Shown one piece after another: positions 15,656 through 25,081 of a stretch of DNA of 64,000 nucleotides. Position 1 is the stretch's first letter, and each line of letters begins with the position of its first letter. The notes beneath the pieces were generated by a model. It was given only the letters and a program-made list of their open reading frames with translations, was not told the origin of the DNA and did no database searches. The DNA lies in contig NZ_CP160328.2 in the NCBI RefSeq assembly GCF_040741455.2, positions 2,049,701 through 2,113,700 of the forward strand, written 5' to 3'. A program made the position numbers and the translations under genes. The DNA comes from Snodgrassella alvi (lineage in GTDB: Bacteria > Pseudomonadota > Gammaproteobacteria > Burkholderiales > Neisseriaceae).

Positions 15656-16546
15656 ATGAATAGCCAGTTTAACCATATCGGAATTGTGACCCGTCCGCAA
15701 ACGCCGATGATGAGTGAAGTATTGAATGAACTTATTGCTTTTTTATTTGAAGCAGGGTTATCGGTGTATCTGGACGGTGAGGCGCAAGCAGATAATCATA
15801 TCAGTGCGGCTAATTTGCATTGCTGCCAGATCATTACCAAATGTGAAATGGGAAGACGCTGTGATTTGGTAATGGTGCTGGGCGGTGATGGCACACTGCT
15901 CTCAGTGGCTCGCAAACTGGCTCCCTATCGTGTGCCGCTGATTGGTATTCATCAGGGGCACTTAGGGTTTCTAACGCAAGTACCGCGTGCACAAATGGTA
16001 AGCGAACTAACCGGCATGCTGACGGGTAAATATCTGCCAGAAGAGCGTATTCTTCTGGAAACGACGGTAGTTCGAGAAGGCAGAGACGTTTACCATTCAC
16101 TGGCACTAAACGATGTGGTTCTTAGCCGCGGTGCGCTGGGGCAGATGATTGAATTTGAAGTATTCATTAATAAAGAATTTGTTTACACCCAGCGTTCGGA
16201 TGGTCTGATTGTGTCCACACCAACGGGTTCTACAGCGTATGCACTTGCGGCCGGTGGGCCAATTCTACAGCCCACATTGCGTGCATTCAGTTTGGTGCCT
16301 ATCTGCCCGCAATCGATGTCAAACCGCCCGATTGCTGTAAGTGATACCAGTGAAATCGAAGTGTTGATTACCAAAGGCGGGGATGCGCGTGCGCATTTTG
16401 ATGGGCAGGCATTTTTTGATTTGCAGACAATGGATAAAATCCGTATTAGTCGCTACCGCAATTCACTACGTATCTTACATCCAGTGAATTATCAGTATTA
16501 CCGTACTCTACGCCAGAAACTGCACTGGGGTGATCAGCTGGTATGA
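15656..16546 (+). CDS. nadK: NAD kinase
   Basis: 296 residues, normal for the bacterial enzyme. The ATP/NAD-kinase motif GGDGT is present in LVMVLGGDGTLLSVAR (about 73-88), followed by IGIHQGHLGFLTQV. The C-terminal all-beta domain contains the NAD-binding segment SDGLIVSTPTGSTAYALAAGGPI. It phosphorylates NAD to NADP in the cytoplasm and sets the NADPH pool. AGGAA sits about 11 bp upstream of ATG 15656, a little far. recN follows on the same strand after 234 bp, an order (nadK-recN) found in many gammaproteobacteria; whether they are co-transcribed is unclear because the gap is long and AT-rich. Confidence 0.95.
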   Translation: MNSQFNHIGIVTRPQTPMMSEVLNELIAFLFEAGLSVYLDGEAQADNHISAANLHCCQIITKCEMGRRCDLVMVLGGDGTLLSVARKLAPYRVPLIGIHQGHLGFLTQVPRAQMVSELTGMLTGKYLPEERILLETTVVREGRDVYHSLALNDVVLSRGALGQMIEFEVFINKEFVYTQRSDGLIVSTPTGSTAYALAAGGPILQPTLRAFSLVPICPQSMSNRPIAVSDTSEIEVLITKGGDARAHFDGQAFFDLQTMDKIRISRYRNSLRILHPVNYQYYRTLRQKLHWGDQLV

Positions 16547-16780
16547 AATGTGGCTGAAAGTTTCTAATACATCCTTATTTAATTACGTTAATTTTTGGCT
16601 TTAGCTAATGTGGCATGACAGATGGTAATGCTGTAAAAGTGTAAGACATGTAGTAAAAATTAATAAAATCGAAATTTTTATAATTAATTTTAGTTTTTTC
16701 TAAAAAATACCTTGCACTTTTTTAAAAAAATACTAAAATCAGCCCTGAATCATGGATGCTTTCTTGAAGAAAGGCTGTTT

Positions 16781-18442
16781 ATGCTGCTGGCGTTGTCTTT
16801 ACGTGACTTTGTGATTGTGGATGAACTGAACCTGAGTTTTCAGAGTGGATTTACCGTTCTGACAGGGGAAACTGGTGCCGGCAAATCAATCACACTGGAT
16901 GCGCTGGGGTTGTTACTGGGTGATAAAGCAGATTACGGACAAATACGGCATGGTGCTAAAGAAGCGCAGTTATCAGCCCTGTTTGATGTAAGCGATGTCC
17001 CGCAGGCGCAGTCCTTACTACAGGAACAGGGCTTATTGGATGCACAGGAAACGCAGCTGAGTATCCGCCGTACCATTGATGTGAAAGGCAAAAGCCGCAG
17101 TTTTATCAATAATCAGGCTGTGACACTGGGACAACTGCGCCAAATTGGTGAATTACTGATCGATATCCATGGCCAGAATGCTCATCATTCGTTAAATAGT
17201 GAAGCTGCGCAGCGCGTTTTACTGGATGCCTTTGCTGGGGCGGATAAGGAAGTTGCACGTGTGCGAGAAGCCTACCAGCGCTGGCAGGAAGCCGAACGCG
17301 AGCTGGAAAAAGCTCAGACTCAAGCTGACAGCCTGAATATCGAACGCGAACGCCTACAATGGCGCCTGGATGAGCTCAGTGCTTTAAATGTGCAGGAAAA
17401 TGAATGGGAAACGCTGAGTCAGAGCCATGATGCGCTGGTACATGCAGCCGATATTCTGCACACAGCTGCCAGCGTAGAAGAGATTCTCAATGGTGATGAT
17501 GGCTTGCAAAGCCGTTTGTTTCACTGCCGCCAGCAACTGGCTGCATTGATTAAGGCTGCACCGGCTTTTGCCGATAGTGTGACTCTGCTGGAATCGGTAG
17601 AAGCCGAGCTGGGTGAAGTCAGTGCTTATCTGCGCGAAGCCAGTGCCAGTGTAGAAACTGACGAAAATCTGCTGGTACAGCAGGGACAGCGGATGCAGGA
17701 ATTAATGAGCATGGCACGCAAATATCGGCTGGAGCCACCGCAATTGCCGGAAGAATTGGCCAGAGTGGAATCTGCATTAAATGAGCTGGAAGCAGCGGCT
17801 GATATTGAGGCTTTGCGGGCGAGAGTAGCAGAGCGTGAAAACGAATATATGCAGGTAGCCCAGCAATTATCTGCCCGCAGGCATCAGGCAGCAGCGAAAT
17901 TGGCTAAACAAACTACTGTTCATATGCAGAATCTGGCCATGCAGGGTGCACGTTTTCATATTGAACTGCTCAGTGCTTCTCCCTCTCTGCATGGTCTAGA
18001 ACAGGTGCAATATCAGGTAGCCGCTAATCAGGGCACACCTTTGCGCGCCATGAGTAAAGTGGCATCCGGTGGCGAGCTGGCGCGCATCAGCCTGGCACTG
18101 CAAATGGTAACTAGTCAGTACAATGAAGTTCCTACGCTGATTTTCGATGAAGTGGACACTGGTATCGGCGGTGCAGTGGCGGACGTTGTTGGCCATGCTT
18201 TGCGCAGTCTCGGGCAAAACCGTCAGATTCTGGCAGTTACCCATTTACCTCAGGTAGCTGCTTGTGGCCAGCAGCACTGGCAGGTGCGCAAGCACAGCAG
18301 TAAAGGTCAGACTATAAGTGAAATAAAGGTTCTGACTGCCGATAGCCGGATAGATGAGATTGCCAGAATGCTAGGCGGTGAAACCATTACTGATACCACG
18401 CGCAATCATGCTCGCGAGATGTTGGCGCTGGCACAAAAGTAA
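16781..18442 (+). CDS. recN: DNA repair protein RecN
   Basis: 553 residues from ATG 16781 (MLLALSLRDFVIVDELNLSF), the same length as E. coli RecN. AAAGG lies 6 bp upstream, whereas the open frame's earlier ATG at 16712 adds a non-homologous leader. SMC-like layout: Walker A GETGAGKSITLDAL (about 35-48), a long coiled-coil middle region (about 160-370, rich in Glu, Gln, Ala and Leu), signature KVASGGELARISLAL and Walker B TLIFDEVDTGIGG. RecN is a cohesin-like ATPase acting at double-strand breaks during recombinational repair. No LexA-type site was recognised upstream. Confidence 0.96.
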   Translation: MLLALSLRDFVIVDELNLSFQSGFTVLTGETGAGKSITLDALGLLLGDKADYGQIRHGAKEAQLSALFDVSDVPQAQSLLQEQGLLDAQETQLSIRRTIDVKGKSRSFINNQAVTLGQLRQIGELLIDIHGQNAHHSLNSEAAQRVLLDAFAGADKEVARVREAYQRWQEAERELEKAQTQADSLNIERERLQWRLDELSALNVQENEWETLSQSHDALVHAADILHTAASVEEILNGDDGLQSRLFHCRQQLAALIKAAPAFADSVTLLESVEAELGEVSAYLREASASVETDENLLVQQGQRMQELMSMARKYRLEPPQLPEELARVESALNELEAAADIEALRARVAERENEYMQVAQQLSARRHQAAAKLAKQTTVHMQNLAMQGARFHIELLSASPSLHGLEQVQYQVAANQGTPLRAMSKVASGGELARISLALQMVTSQYNEVPTLIFDEVDTGIGGAVADVVGHALRSLGQNRQILAVTHLPQVAACGQQHWQVRKHSSKGQTISEIKVLTADSRIDEIARMLGGETITDTTRNHAREMLALAQK

Positions 18443-19190
18443 TTTGGTTTGACTATATACAGCATCTGGCACCAAGAAGGTGGTGGCTATCGTACTTTGG
18501 TTTGGGAAGTTTTTTTGCTGATTTTGCCGCCTGTATAAATAATTTTATCTATTCAGAAGTATTTGCAACTGAATATGACGTACTGAATCAACAATTAACG
18601 ATGTGAATCAGCTAACACGCGAATGAATTACGGATCGATGTGTCCACAAACCCCAATCAGCGAGCTGGATTGTACAGATACAATGCTAGAAGAGAGTTTG
18701 TATTATCTACGGTGGTAGGAGCTGCAGCATCGTAAAATACCTATAAGCAGGGTTGGTTTAGGCAGAAGTATTGTATAAGAAAGTATGTTTGCTAACGGCA
18801 CAATATAAAATCATACAATTATCCAGTAGGTTGATTTTTTATCTCTAGTAATTTTCAGCTTAATTTAGCTATCCGATACTGTAAAAAACTGACAAATATC
18901 ATTTATCAGATAACAGCCAAAATATAATAGTGAGCTTCAGATATGATTCAACGGAATAGTGCTGTATTTAATTATTAGATCTGATTTAATAAATAAAAAA
19001 TATTTTTGAAAGTAAGTAGTTATTTGTTCTCAGCCTGTACATGTTAGGCCGAGGAGGCCATGGAAAATAATATCCAGATGATAATAGCTGTACTTTGTCC
19101 TAATTAATATGTTGGGCTTCTGCCCAGAGACTATTGGGCAAATGCATGCACGTTGTATAATCATATTTTTCAATTATCTGTGATGAGCTG
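18443..19190. other. Gene-free stretch between recN and tusA
   Basis: 748 bp of AT-rich DNA. The only reading frames are short and lack good starts: 31 codons at 18623-18718 without a ribosome-binding site, and 15 codons at 19060 with AGGAGG only 2 bp before its ATG. It could be a decayed gene or hold a small RNA, but I see no terminator hairpin with a T run. The tusA promoter must lie at its right end. Confidence 0.4.
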
Positions 19191-19433
19191 ATGATGAGCG
19201 AACCACATAGTGATGAGACATTGGATGTTATCGGCCTGAATTGCCCGATGCCGATTCTGCGAGCCAAAAAAGCCTTGGCCGCGATGGATGCTGGAAAGAT
19301 ATTAAAAGTGTTGGCAACCGATAAAAATGCGCCAGACGATTTTGCCGCTTTTTGCCGCCAGACAGGCCATCAGCTTCTACAAGTGCATAATGGCGAAGAT
19401 GGTGTGATGCAGATGTGGGTGAAACACCGTTAG
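19191..19433 (+). CDS. tusA: TusA-family sulfurtransferase
   Basis: 80 residues, the usual size. The family motif is present with the persulfide-carrying Cys: LDVIGLNCPMPILRAKKAL (Cys at about 18, CPxP). TusA passes sulfur from the cysteine desulfurase IscS to the TusBCD/TusE-MnmA route for 2-thiouridine in tRNA, and in E. coli also influences molybdenum cofactor supply. Two adjacent ATG codons (19191, 19194) are possible starts. A promoter region of unknown detail precedes it; pyrC follows 138 bp downstream on the same strand. Other tus genes are not in the window. Confidence 0.88.
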   Translation: MMSEPHSDETLDVIGLNCPMPILRAKKALAAMDAGKILKVLATDKNAPDDFAAFCRQTGHQLLQVHNGEDGVMQMWVKHR

Positions 19434-19571
19434 TTTTCGCGCTGCTGCGGATAAATGGCGGCATGACTACGATGTTTAGCCGTTCCATGCTGGCTACGGT
19501 GGTTCTACAATCTAAATAAGCCTAACTGTATTATTGAGCTGTAAAACAGTTTGTTAACGAAACGGATACAG

Positions 19572-20606
19572 ATGCAGACTCTTACTCTAACCAGACCAGA
19601 CGATTGGCACCTTCATGTGCGTGACGGTGCAGCCTTAAAAGCAGTGGTGCCTTTTAGTGCACGTCAAATGGGGCGAGCGGTGATTATGCCCAATCTGAAG
19701 CCGCCGGTAACTACTGTTGCTGCTGCGCTGGCTTACCGTGAACGGATACTCGCCGCGGTACCGGCCGGCAACAGTTTTCAGCCACTGATGACTTTATATC
19801 TGACCGACCAGAGCACACCAGCGCTGATTCGTGAGGCCAAAGCCGCCGGTATCATAGCGTGTAAATTATATCCAGCCGGTGCTACGACCAATTCAGCAGC
19901 CGGTGTCAGTGATTTATGGGCTCTGCTGCCTGTAATGGAAACCATGGCCGAAATAGGCATGCCTTTACTGGTGCACGGCGAGGTAACCCATAGTGAAGTT
20001 GATATTTTTGATCGTGAAGCGGTGTTTATTGATGAGTTGTTGCAGCCATTACTACAACGTCTGCCTGAGCTGAAACTAGTATTTGAGCATATCACAACCG
20101 CCCAAGCTGCTCAGTTAGTGGCGGCAGCAGGTAAGAATGTGGCTGCTACGGTAACGCCACAGCATCTGTTGTATAACCGTAATGCTCTGCTGGTAGGAGG
20201 CATGCAGCCGCATCATTATTGTTTACCGGTACTGAAGCGTGAAAGCCATAGACGGGCATTGATACAGGCAGTATGTGGATCACAATCTCATAAATTTTTT
20301 CTTGGCACTGACAGTGCGCCGCATGCGCAGACGCACAAAGAATGTGCCTGTGGCTGTGCCGGAATATTTAGTGCTTTTGCCGCTATTGAGTTGTACGCTG
20401 AAGCATTTGAGCAGGCCGGCGCACTGGATAAATTACAAGCCTTTGCATCGGAAAACGGACCAGCATTTTATGATCTGCCACGCAATACGGATATCATTAC
20501 ACTGGTAAAAACCAATCGTTTGGTACCGGCATACTACCCGTATGGCCATGAGCGTTTGGTGCCGCTACGGGCAAATAGTACGATTAGCTGGACACTGGTG
20601 GAATAG
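19572..20606 (+). CDS. pyrC: Dihydroorotase (class II)
   Basis: 344 residues from ATG 19572 ([19 protein letters not shown]); an upstream TTG at 19551 is also in frame but unlikely. The metal-binding HxH is HLHVRD; the carbamylated Lys lies in [18 protein letters not shown]. Further His ligands are in LLVHGEVTH and VFEHITTA, and the last catalytic Asp in [10 protein letters not shown]. Length and motifs match E. coli-type PyrC (348), distinct from the larger class I enzymes. It closes N-carbamoyl-aspartate to dihydroorotate in pyrimidine synthesis. The thioesterase gene starts 7 bp after the stop, so the two are probably one transcript ended by the terminator at 21058. Confidence 0.96.
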   Translation: MQTLTLTRPDDWHLHVRDGAALKAVVPFSARQMGRAVIMPNLKPPVTTVAAALAYRERILAAVPAGNSFQPLMTLYLTDQSTPALIREAKAAGIIACKLYPAGATTNSAAGVSDLWALLPVMETMAEIGMPLLVHGEVTHSEVDIFDREAVFIDELLQPLLQRLPELKLVFEHITTAQAAQLVAAAGKNVAATVTPQHLLYNRNALLVGGMQPHHYCLPVLKRESHRRALIQAVCGSQSHKFFLGTDSAPHAQTHKECACGCAGIFSAFAAIELYAEAFEQAGALDKLQAFASENGPAFYDLPRNTDIITLVKTNRLVPAYYPYGHERLVPLRANSTISWTLVE

Positions 20607-20612
20607 GCGCTT

Positions 20613-21074
20613 ATGCAGAAATTAGAGCAGACACAGTCCGCTTCAGTGCATCAGACTGAAATACGAGTACGCGGTTTTCATGTGGATGTATACCGGCATG
20701 TCAATAATGCACGATATCTGGAATTTTTAGAGGAAGCGCGCTGGGAATATTTTGATACGGCTGGGCTGACACCATTATTGGCTGAAGCGGGCTGCGGGAT
20801 GGCAGTGATTAATATCAATATCAGCTATCGACATAGTGCTGTGTTTGGCGATGATTTGCTGATTGAAACTGTTTTCAGTAGGGTACATTCTCGCAAGGTC
20901 GAAATAAGCCAGTCTATCTTTCTGAAAGATACTGGACAGACTGTTGTTCATGCACTGGTAACGTTTGTAGCATTCGATCAGCAAAATAATAAGGCAGTTT
21001 CTTTTCCTGCTGCTATTTTGCAACGTTTCAAAACGCTAATGCTACATGATTGCATCCAAAAAAACCCTGCTTAA
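20613..21074 (+). CDS. FadM/YbgC-type acyl-CoA thioesterase (hotdog fold)
   Basis: 153 residues with the 4HBT signature: FHVDVYRHVNNARYLEFLEEARWEYF, in which the Asp of the HVDxYxHVNNxxY motif is the catalytic residue, followed by NINISYRHSAVFGDDLLIET. Single hotdog domain, cytoplasmic. Members hydrolyse medium- or long-chain acyl-CoA thioesters; FadM in E. coli acts on 3,5-tetradecadienoyl-CoA, but the substrate here is unknown. It starts 7 bp after pyrC and ends inside a terminator hairpin, so it belongs to a two-gene transcript with pyrC without an obvious pathway link. Confidence 0.85.
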   Translation: MQKLEQTQSASVHQTEIRVRGFHVDVYRHVNNARYLEFLEEARWEYFDTAGLTPLLAEAGCGMAVININISYRHSAVFGDDLLIETVFSRVHSRKVEISQSIFLKDTGQTVVHALVTFVAFDQQNNKAVSFPAAILQRFKTLMLHDCIQKNPA

Positions 21075-21087
21075 AGCAGGGTTTTTT
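21058..21087 (+). terminator. Terminator of pyrC-thioesterase, overlapping the stop codon
   Basis: AAAAACCCTGC and GCAGGGTTTTT with a short AT loop; the thioesterase TAA (21072-21074) lies in the loop. Confidence 0.88.
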
Positions 21088-21100
21088 CTGGACTGAATTA

Positions 21101-21322
21101 TCAGGCTTTGCCGTCTGCTTCGCGCAGCATGGCATAAATTTCATCTTTAAGACGTAATTTTTCCCGTTTTAGTTCATCCAGATTTTCCAGCCCGCTGGTT
21201 ACCGGATTGTTGGTCAGGCCGGTGATTTTATCATCAAGACGGTTGTGTTCTTCAAATACATTAGCAAAATGAGTGTTTTCCGCCTTTAATTTGCTAATTA
21301 GGTCACGATATTCAGGAAACAT
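21101..21322 (-). CDS. YdcH-family protein (DUF465)
   Basis: 73 residues, two amphipathic helices forming an antiparallel coiled coil: FPEYRDLISKLKAENTHF, then EEHNRLDDKITGL, then LDELKREKLRLKDEIYAML. This is the DUF465 pattern (PF04325; E. coli YdcH), whose role is not established. AAAGGATG precedes the ATG on the minus strand. It is convergent with the pyrC-thioesterase transcript and divergent from lemA, alone in its unit. Cytoplasmic, no signal. Confidence 0.88.
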   Translation of the reverse strand: MFPEYRDLISKLKAENTHFANVFEEHNRLDDKITGLTNNPVTSGLENLDELKREKLRLKDEIYAMLREADGKA

Positions 21323-21466
21323 ATAACATCCTTTACAGTTTGGTAAAAATGATTTTTATTATTTTGCATTCATTATAGCTTAAGGTATATAAGATTTCGC
21401 TAGTAATGGCAAAAAAAGTAACGATGGCATGTTAAACTGACACAATAACACATACGGGAGTTTACA

Positions 21467-22057
21467 ATGTATAAACGCTTAATGGGATGTTTAAGCGCAT
21501 TTATTCTGGCTCTGAGCCTGAGTGGCTGTGGTTATAATACCATGCAGTCTCAGGATGAGGCCGCCAATGCTGCATGGTCTGAAGTGCTGAACCAATATCA
21601 GCGGCGTGCCGATCTGGTGCCTAATTTGGTGAATACAGTTAAAGGCTATGCTAAGCATGAGCAGCAGGTGTTAACTGAGGTAACCAATGCGCGGTCGCGG
21701 GTGGGCAGTTTGAATATGACGAGCAGCGACGCCGATGATCCTGCAAAAATGCAGCAGTTTTCGCAAGCACAGGGTAATCTGAGTAATGCGCTTAGCCGCT
21801 TACTGGTTGTGACTGAAAACTATCCAAACCTGAAAGCAGATCAGAGCTTCCGTGATTTGCAGGCACAGCTGGAAGGTACTGAAAACCGCATCGCTCTGGC
21901 TCGAAACCGTTATATCCAAACGGTGCAGGTGTATAACACGACCTTGCGTTCTTTCCCGAATAATGTGACCGCGAAAATTTTCGGAATGCATGTGCGGCCA
22001 AATTTTGTGCCGGAAAACGAAGCCGCTGTAAAACAGGCGCCTCAGGTAGAGTTTTAA
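21467..22057 (+). CDS. lemA: LemA-family lipoprotein
   Basis: 196 residues. The signal ends in lipobox LSGC (Cys21) in this copy, so it is lipid-anchored. The LemA core (PF04011) is clear: NAAWSEVLNQYQRRADLVPNL, then VKGYAKHEQQVLTEVTNARS, then YPNLKADQSFRDLQAQLEGT and NRIALARNRYIQTVQVYNT. The family forms a long alpha-helical bundle of unknown function. LemA genes are very often followed by TPM-domain genes; here two TPM genes and djlA do follow, but only after a 2-kb insert with a GST gene on the other strand. GGGAG lies 9 bp upstream of the ATG. A terminator follows 35 bp after the stop. Confidence 0.92.
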   Translation: MYKRLMGCLSAFILALSLSGCGYNTMQSQDEAANAAWSEVLNQYQRRADLVPNLVNTVKGYAKHEQQVLTEVTNARSRVGSLNMTSSDADDPAKMQQFSQAQGNLSNALSRLLVVTENYPNLKADQSFRDLQAQLEGTENRIALARNRYIQTVQVYNTTLRSFPNNVTAKIFGMHVRPNFVPENEAAVKQAPQVEF

Positions 22058-22092
22058 AGCTCGAATAGAGGTACAAATTGTTTTACAAAGTG

Positions 22093-22126
22093 ACAGCCGG
22101 TTCATGAGAACTGGCTGTTTGCTTTT
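22093..22126 (+). terminator. Terminator of lemA
   Basis: ACAGCCGGTTC (22093-22103) pairs with GAACTGGCTGT (22108-22118, one G-T) and is followed by TTGCTTTT. Confidence 0.8.
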
Positions 22127-22844
22127 GCTGAGAACATATAGAGTAGGACTTTTATGTGTAACAATAGTAAGTATTAATTTTTTTTCTAATACTATTGGTT
22201 ACTTCTCGCCGTATAGCCATTATCTGCCCTTCACCATAAGCTTTGGGATTATCAAGCAGAACCCTATATATTAAATCATTTAAACTATTAAGCTAGAATA
22301 TTTATTATTGTCTTCTTCCGTATTGATGCCTAATTTAAAAATATAACTCTCTTTTTAATTCATTTATTATGGTTTTCAACATTAGAATCGTTATTTTTAA
22401 CAATAATCTTTTTTAATGTAGATGATGCCTTTCACATGTCACTTTATATCTTTTGCTCAACTGCCTGAATAATGAGATAGTCGGACGTCTCAAACGGTGA
22501 ATTATCTCTGGCATAATTACTAATAATGGAAGTATTGAAATATATATACTCAATATTTCGTTCAAAACTTGAGGATTTTATTAAAGGACTTAATGATAAA
22601 AATGCGATTTTAGAAATATTCAAATGGCATATAATGGTTTTTTAAAGTGATTATAATGGTTGCTTATTCATAAAAGCAGTGGTGGAAATGCGTGAAACCT
22701 TGCCTTGCGTATCAAACATACTTAGGGTGCATAAAGAATTTGTTAGAAGCCTAATTTATTTAAAAACTTGAAGAGTATTCCGATAAAGCGTCTTTTAACT
22801 TGCTCACGGCTTAACCAATTCAATTCAGTAAAGAGGGTTCAGTC
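22127..22844. other. AT-rich gene-free stretch downstream of lemA
   Basis: About 720 bp, much richer in A and T than the genes around it. A 27-codon frame (ATG at 22689, beginning MRETLPCVSNILRVHK) has no ribosome-binding site and may be a fragment of something larger. No intact gene, IS end or tRNA is visible. Confidence 0.4.
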
Positions 22845-22869
22845 AAAAAAAACCGCCATGAAGCGGTTA
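22845..22869 (-). terminator. Terminator of the GST gene
   Basis: On the minus strand AACCGCTTCATGGCGGTT forms a 6-bp GC-rich stem followed by eight T. It begins 26 bp after the GST stop. Confidence 0.85.
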
Positions 22870-22894
22870 ATTAAATACGTAAAATAAATGAGAA

Positions 22895-23488
22895 TTAATT
22901 ATCATTTATTTTATGAGCTTTCAAAAATGCCGGTCTACTCATCGCTTTTTGAAGATAGTTTTCAAGTTTTTTGTCCAATGTAATGCCAAATGCTTTTGCA
23001 AACATTAATCGATGAGATAAAAAGATATCTGCTAACGTAAAGGTATCACCAATGAGCCATGCATTTGTTTCTTTTAGTTCTATCCTAGACAAAACATCAA
23101 TGGTTTGTTTTTTAAAGTAATTGATAAATTCTGGCCATTGCTGATCTTCAGGAGTAAACAGTATCTGTTTAGCAAGGCAAGAAAGTGGCGTTTCTAAGTC
23201 AGTAATCGAAAAACTGATTAAAGAATTGATGATAGCTTTTTCTTGTAAATTCGCAGGGTATAACGTATTTTGTTTTTTTTCACAAATATAAAGGCATATG
23301 GCCAACGTTTCACTTAAAGAAAAGCTCCCTTCCGTTAAAAATGGCACTTTACCAAAAGGATGAGGTGATTTGACAACCGCATTATCTGTGTGTATTTCAA
23401 CCCGGATTGCTTCATAAGGAAGACCTATTTCTTCCAAGGCCCAGATAACAGCCAAAGATCGTGCTCCAGGTGCAGTGTATATTTTCAA
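22895..23488 (-). CDS. Glutathione S-transferase family protein
   Basis: 197 residues. The N-terminal thioredoxin-like domain (1-75) shows MKIYTAPGARSLAVIWALEE, the cis-Pro segment GKVPFLTEG and the glutathione-binding SLSETLAICLYI (SE pair). The C-terminal helical domain (about 85-190) ends in WLIGDTFTLADIFLSHRLMF, with the conserved N-capping TLAD. Such enzymes conjugate or reduce electrophiles with glutathione in the cytoplasm; the substrate is unknown. GGAGACTAAGC precedes the ATG on the minus strand. The gene has its own terminator and lies in an AT-rich insert between lemA and its usual TPM neighbour, on the opposite strand. Its lower GC than the flanks suggests acquisition, an inference by eye. 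Confidence 0.88.
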   Translation of the reverse strand: MKIYTAPGARSLAVIWALEEIGLPYEAIRVEIHTDNAVVKSPHPFGKVPFLTEGSFSLSETLAICLYICEKKQNTLYPANLQEKAIINSLISFSITDLETPLSCLAKQILFTPEDQQWPEFINYFKKQTIDVLSRIELKETNAWLIGDTFTLADIFLSHRLMFAKAFGITLDKKLENYLQKAMSRPAFLKAHKINDN

Positions 23489-24088
23489 GCTTAGTCTCCT
23501 TTTAATAAATCAAATAATCGGTATTGCGTAAAAGTAAGTATTCATTTTTGGTTTAAGTGATCATTTCCTATTGCAACTCTAGATGATCACCTTATGTGAT
23601 GACAGATTGTAAAGTAGTTGCTGGATAAAACAAAATCTTTATCTTCTAAGATTTCTTGCAATTTGAATTTACTAATTTAATGCTGATAAATAAAAGGTAA
23701 TATTCGGGTGGCAAGATATTAATATAATTCATTTAGGTTTTATCCCTCCCCTAGACGATGCCTCGCAGTAGTGCTAAAAGAATGATTTTGGTGGTTTAGC
23801 GATTTGTCGAAATGTAGTTGTATAGATGCGATATTAGCCGGCTATTTTATCTGCCCTCAGTTTGTGCTTGCTGCTAAGTGTTAAATCTGTACAGATTTTA
23901 ATTAAATCGTGCTAGCAGAGCCGAATTGATCTATTGTCTAAAGCCTCTTATCAAAGTGCTGCCGTGATGGCGGAAACGGCTGACTATCGGTTATGATTCA
24001 GACACATGGTCTAAATACAATTAGATTCTGATTCCGGTTTTACAGTCAGCGGAGACACTCTGCAGTACTGTTTCTAGGTAATAATGAT
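23489..24088. other. Divergent promoter region between the GST and TPM genes
   Basis: 600 bp without a credible gene. It should contain promoters for the GST (-) and the TPM/djlA genes (+). Two short TGATCA-containing stretches occur near 23559 and 23583. Nothing else recognised. Confidence 0.4.
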
Positions 24089-24958
24089 ATGAACACTATC
24101 CGCTTATCCTTCCATAAACTGTTGGTATTTTTTCTAAGCTGCGTGCTTTATATTATGGCTGCGCAAGCGGAAAATTTGGCGCCGATACCTGCTTTAACTG
24201 CGCCGGTGATGGACACTGCAAATATGTTGCAGCAGGATACGCGAGAGGATTTAAATGGACAGTTGCTGGATTTCAGTCGCCAGCATGGCAGTCAAATTGT
24301 GATTTTAACTGTCCCTACTATTGCACCGGAAACGCCGTTTGATTACGCCACCAGAGTGATGAATAACTGGCGGCCGGGGCGCATGGGTGTTGATGATGGT
24401 GTGTTACTGTTGCTGGTGCGTGATGAACACAAAACCTTTCTGGCCACTGGCCGTGGACTGGAAGGTGCTATTCCAGATGTGTATGCCAAGCGTATTCTGG
24501 ATGATGTGCTGCGTCCGCAACTGCGTGCAAATAATACCGATGGTGGGGTACGACAAACGGTAGACATTCTGGAAAAACTGATTGATGGTGAGAAACTGCC
24601 GGCGGTATCACAGCAGCCTCCGCAAAAGCAAAGTTTCTCTGCCATGTTTATAGAAGCAATGATGTTGGTCTTTTTTGGGGGAGCATTTTTAAAGAATATT
24701 TTCGGCACTCGGCTAGGCAGTTTCATTTTAGCTTTACTGGTGTTGGCTCTGGGCTGGTATATTGGCTGGAACCTGATTCTGGCCGTTATTATTGCGCTTT
24801 TTTCCTATATCGTAACTTATGTTTTTGCCGGAAATGTATTTGTCAGTGACCATTACAATCCACATGATGATAATTTTTGGGGCGGTGGCGGGTCAGGCGG
24901 AGGCTTCAGCGGTGGAGGCGGTGGATATGGAGGAGGCGGTGCTTCTGGTAGCTGGTGA
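24089..24958 (+). CDS. TPM-domain membrane protein (YgcG/PF04536 family)
   Basis: 289 residues. Signal peptide 1-27 (cleavage after MAAQA), then a periplasmic TPM domain at about 38-165 (VMDTANMLQQDTREDLNGQL, then GSQIVILTVP, NWRPGRMGVDDGVLLLLVRD and FLATGRGLEGAIPD). Two to three membrane segments follow at about 190-255, and a Gly/Ser-rich tail (SGGGFSGGGGGYGGGGASGS) ends the protein. This architecture is typical of TPM proteins encoded next to LemA; some TPM domains have phosphatase-like activity, others act in photosystem or envelope repair, and the role here is unknown. djlA follows 123 bp downstream on the same strand and a second TPM gene after that. Confidence 0.88.
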   Translation: MNTIRLSFHKLLVFFLSCVLYIMAAQAENLAPIPALTAPVMDTANMLQQDTREDLNGQLLDFSRQHGSQIVILTVPTIAPETPFDYATRVMNNWRPGRMGVDDGVLLLLVRDEHKTFLATGRGLEGAIPDVYAKRILDDVLRPQLRANNTDGGVRQTVDILEKLIDGEKLPAVSQQPPQKQSFSAMFIEAMMLVFFGGAFLKNIFGTRLGSFILALLVLALGWYIGWNLILAVIIALFSYIVTYVFAGNVFVSDHYNPHDDNFWGGGGSGGGFSGGGGGYGGGGASGSW

Positions 24959-25081
24959 AAGTGGCACAGGGTGATGCTGAACAGATCAAAATTCTGAAAA
25001 ATTATCAGACTCCGCGTAAATTCATGTATAGTTATTTGTCTTACCTTACTATTTACTGATTTTATCAATCGGCTGGTCTAC

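Noticed and set aside
19060-19107. 15-codon frame preceded by AGGAGG, possible leader peptide of tusA
   Set aside because: The AGGAGG is only 2 bp from the ATG, too close for normal initiation, and no attenuator hairpin follows.
22689-22772. 27-codon frame beginning MRETLPCVSNILRVHK
   Set aside because: No ribosome-binding site and no partner sequence around it; may be a fragment but cannot be assigned.
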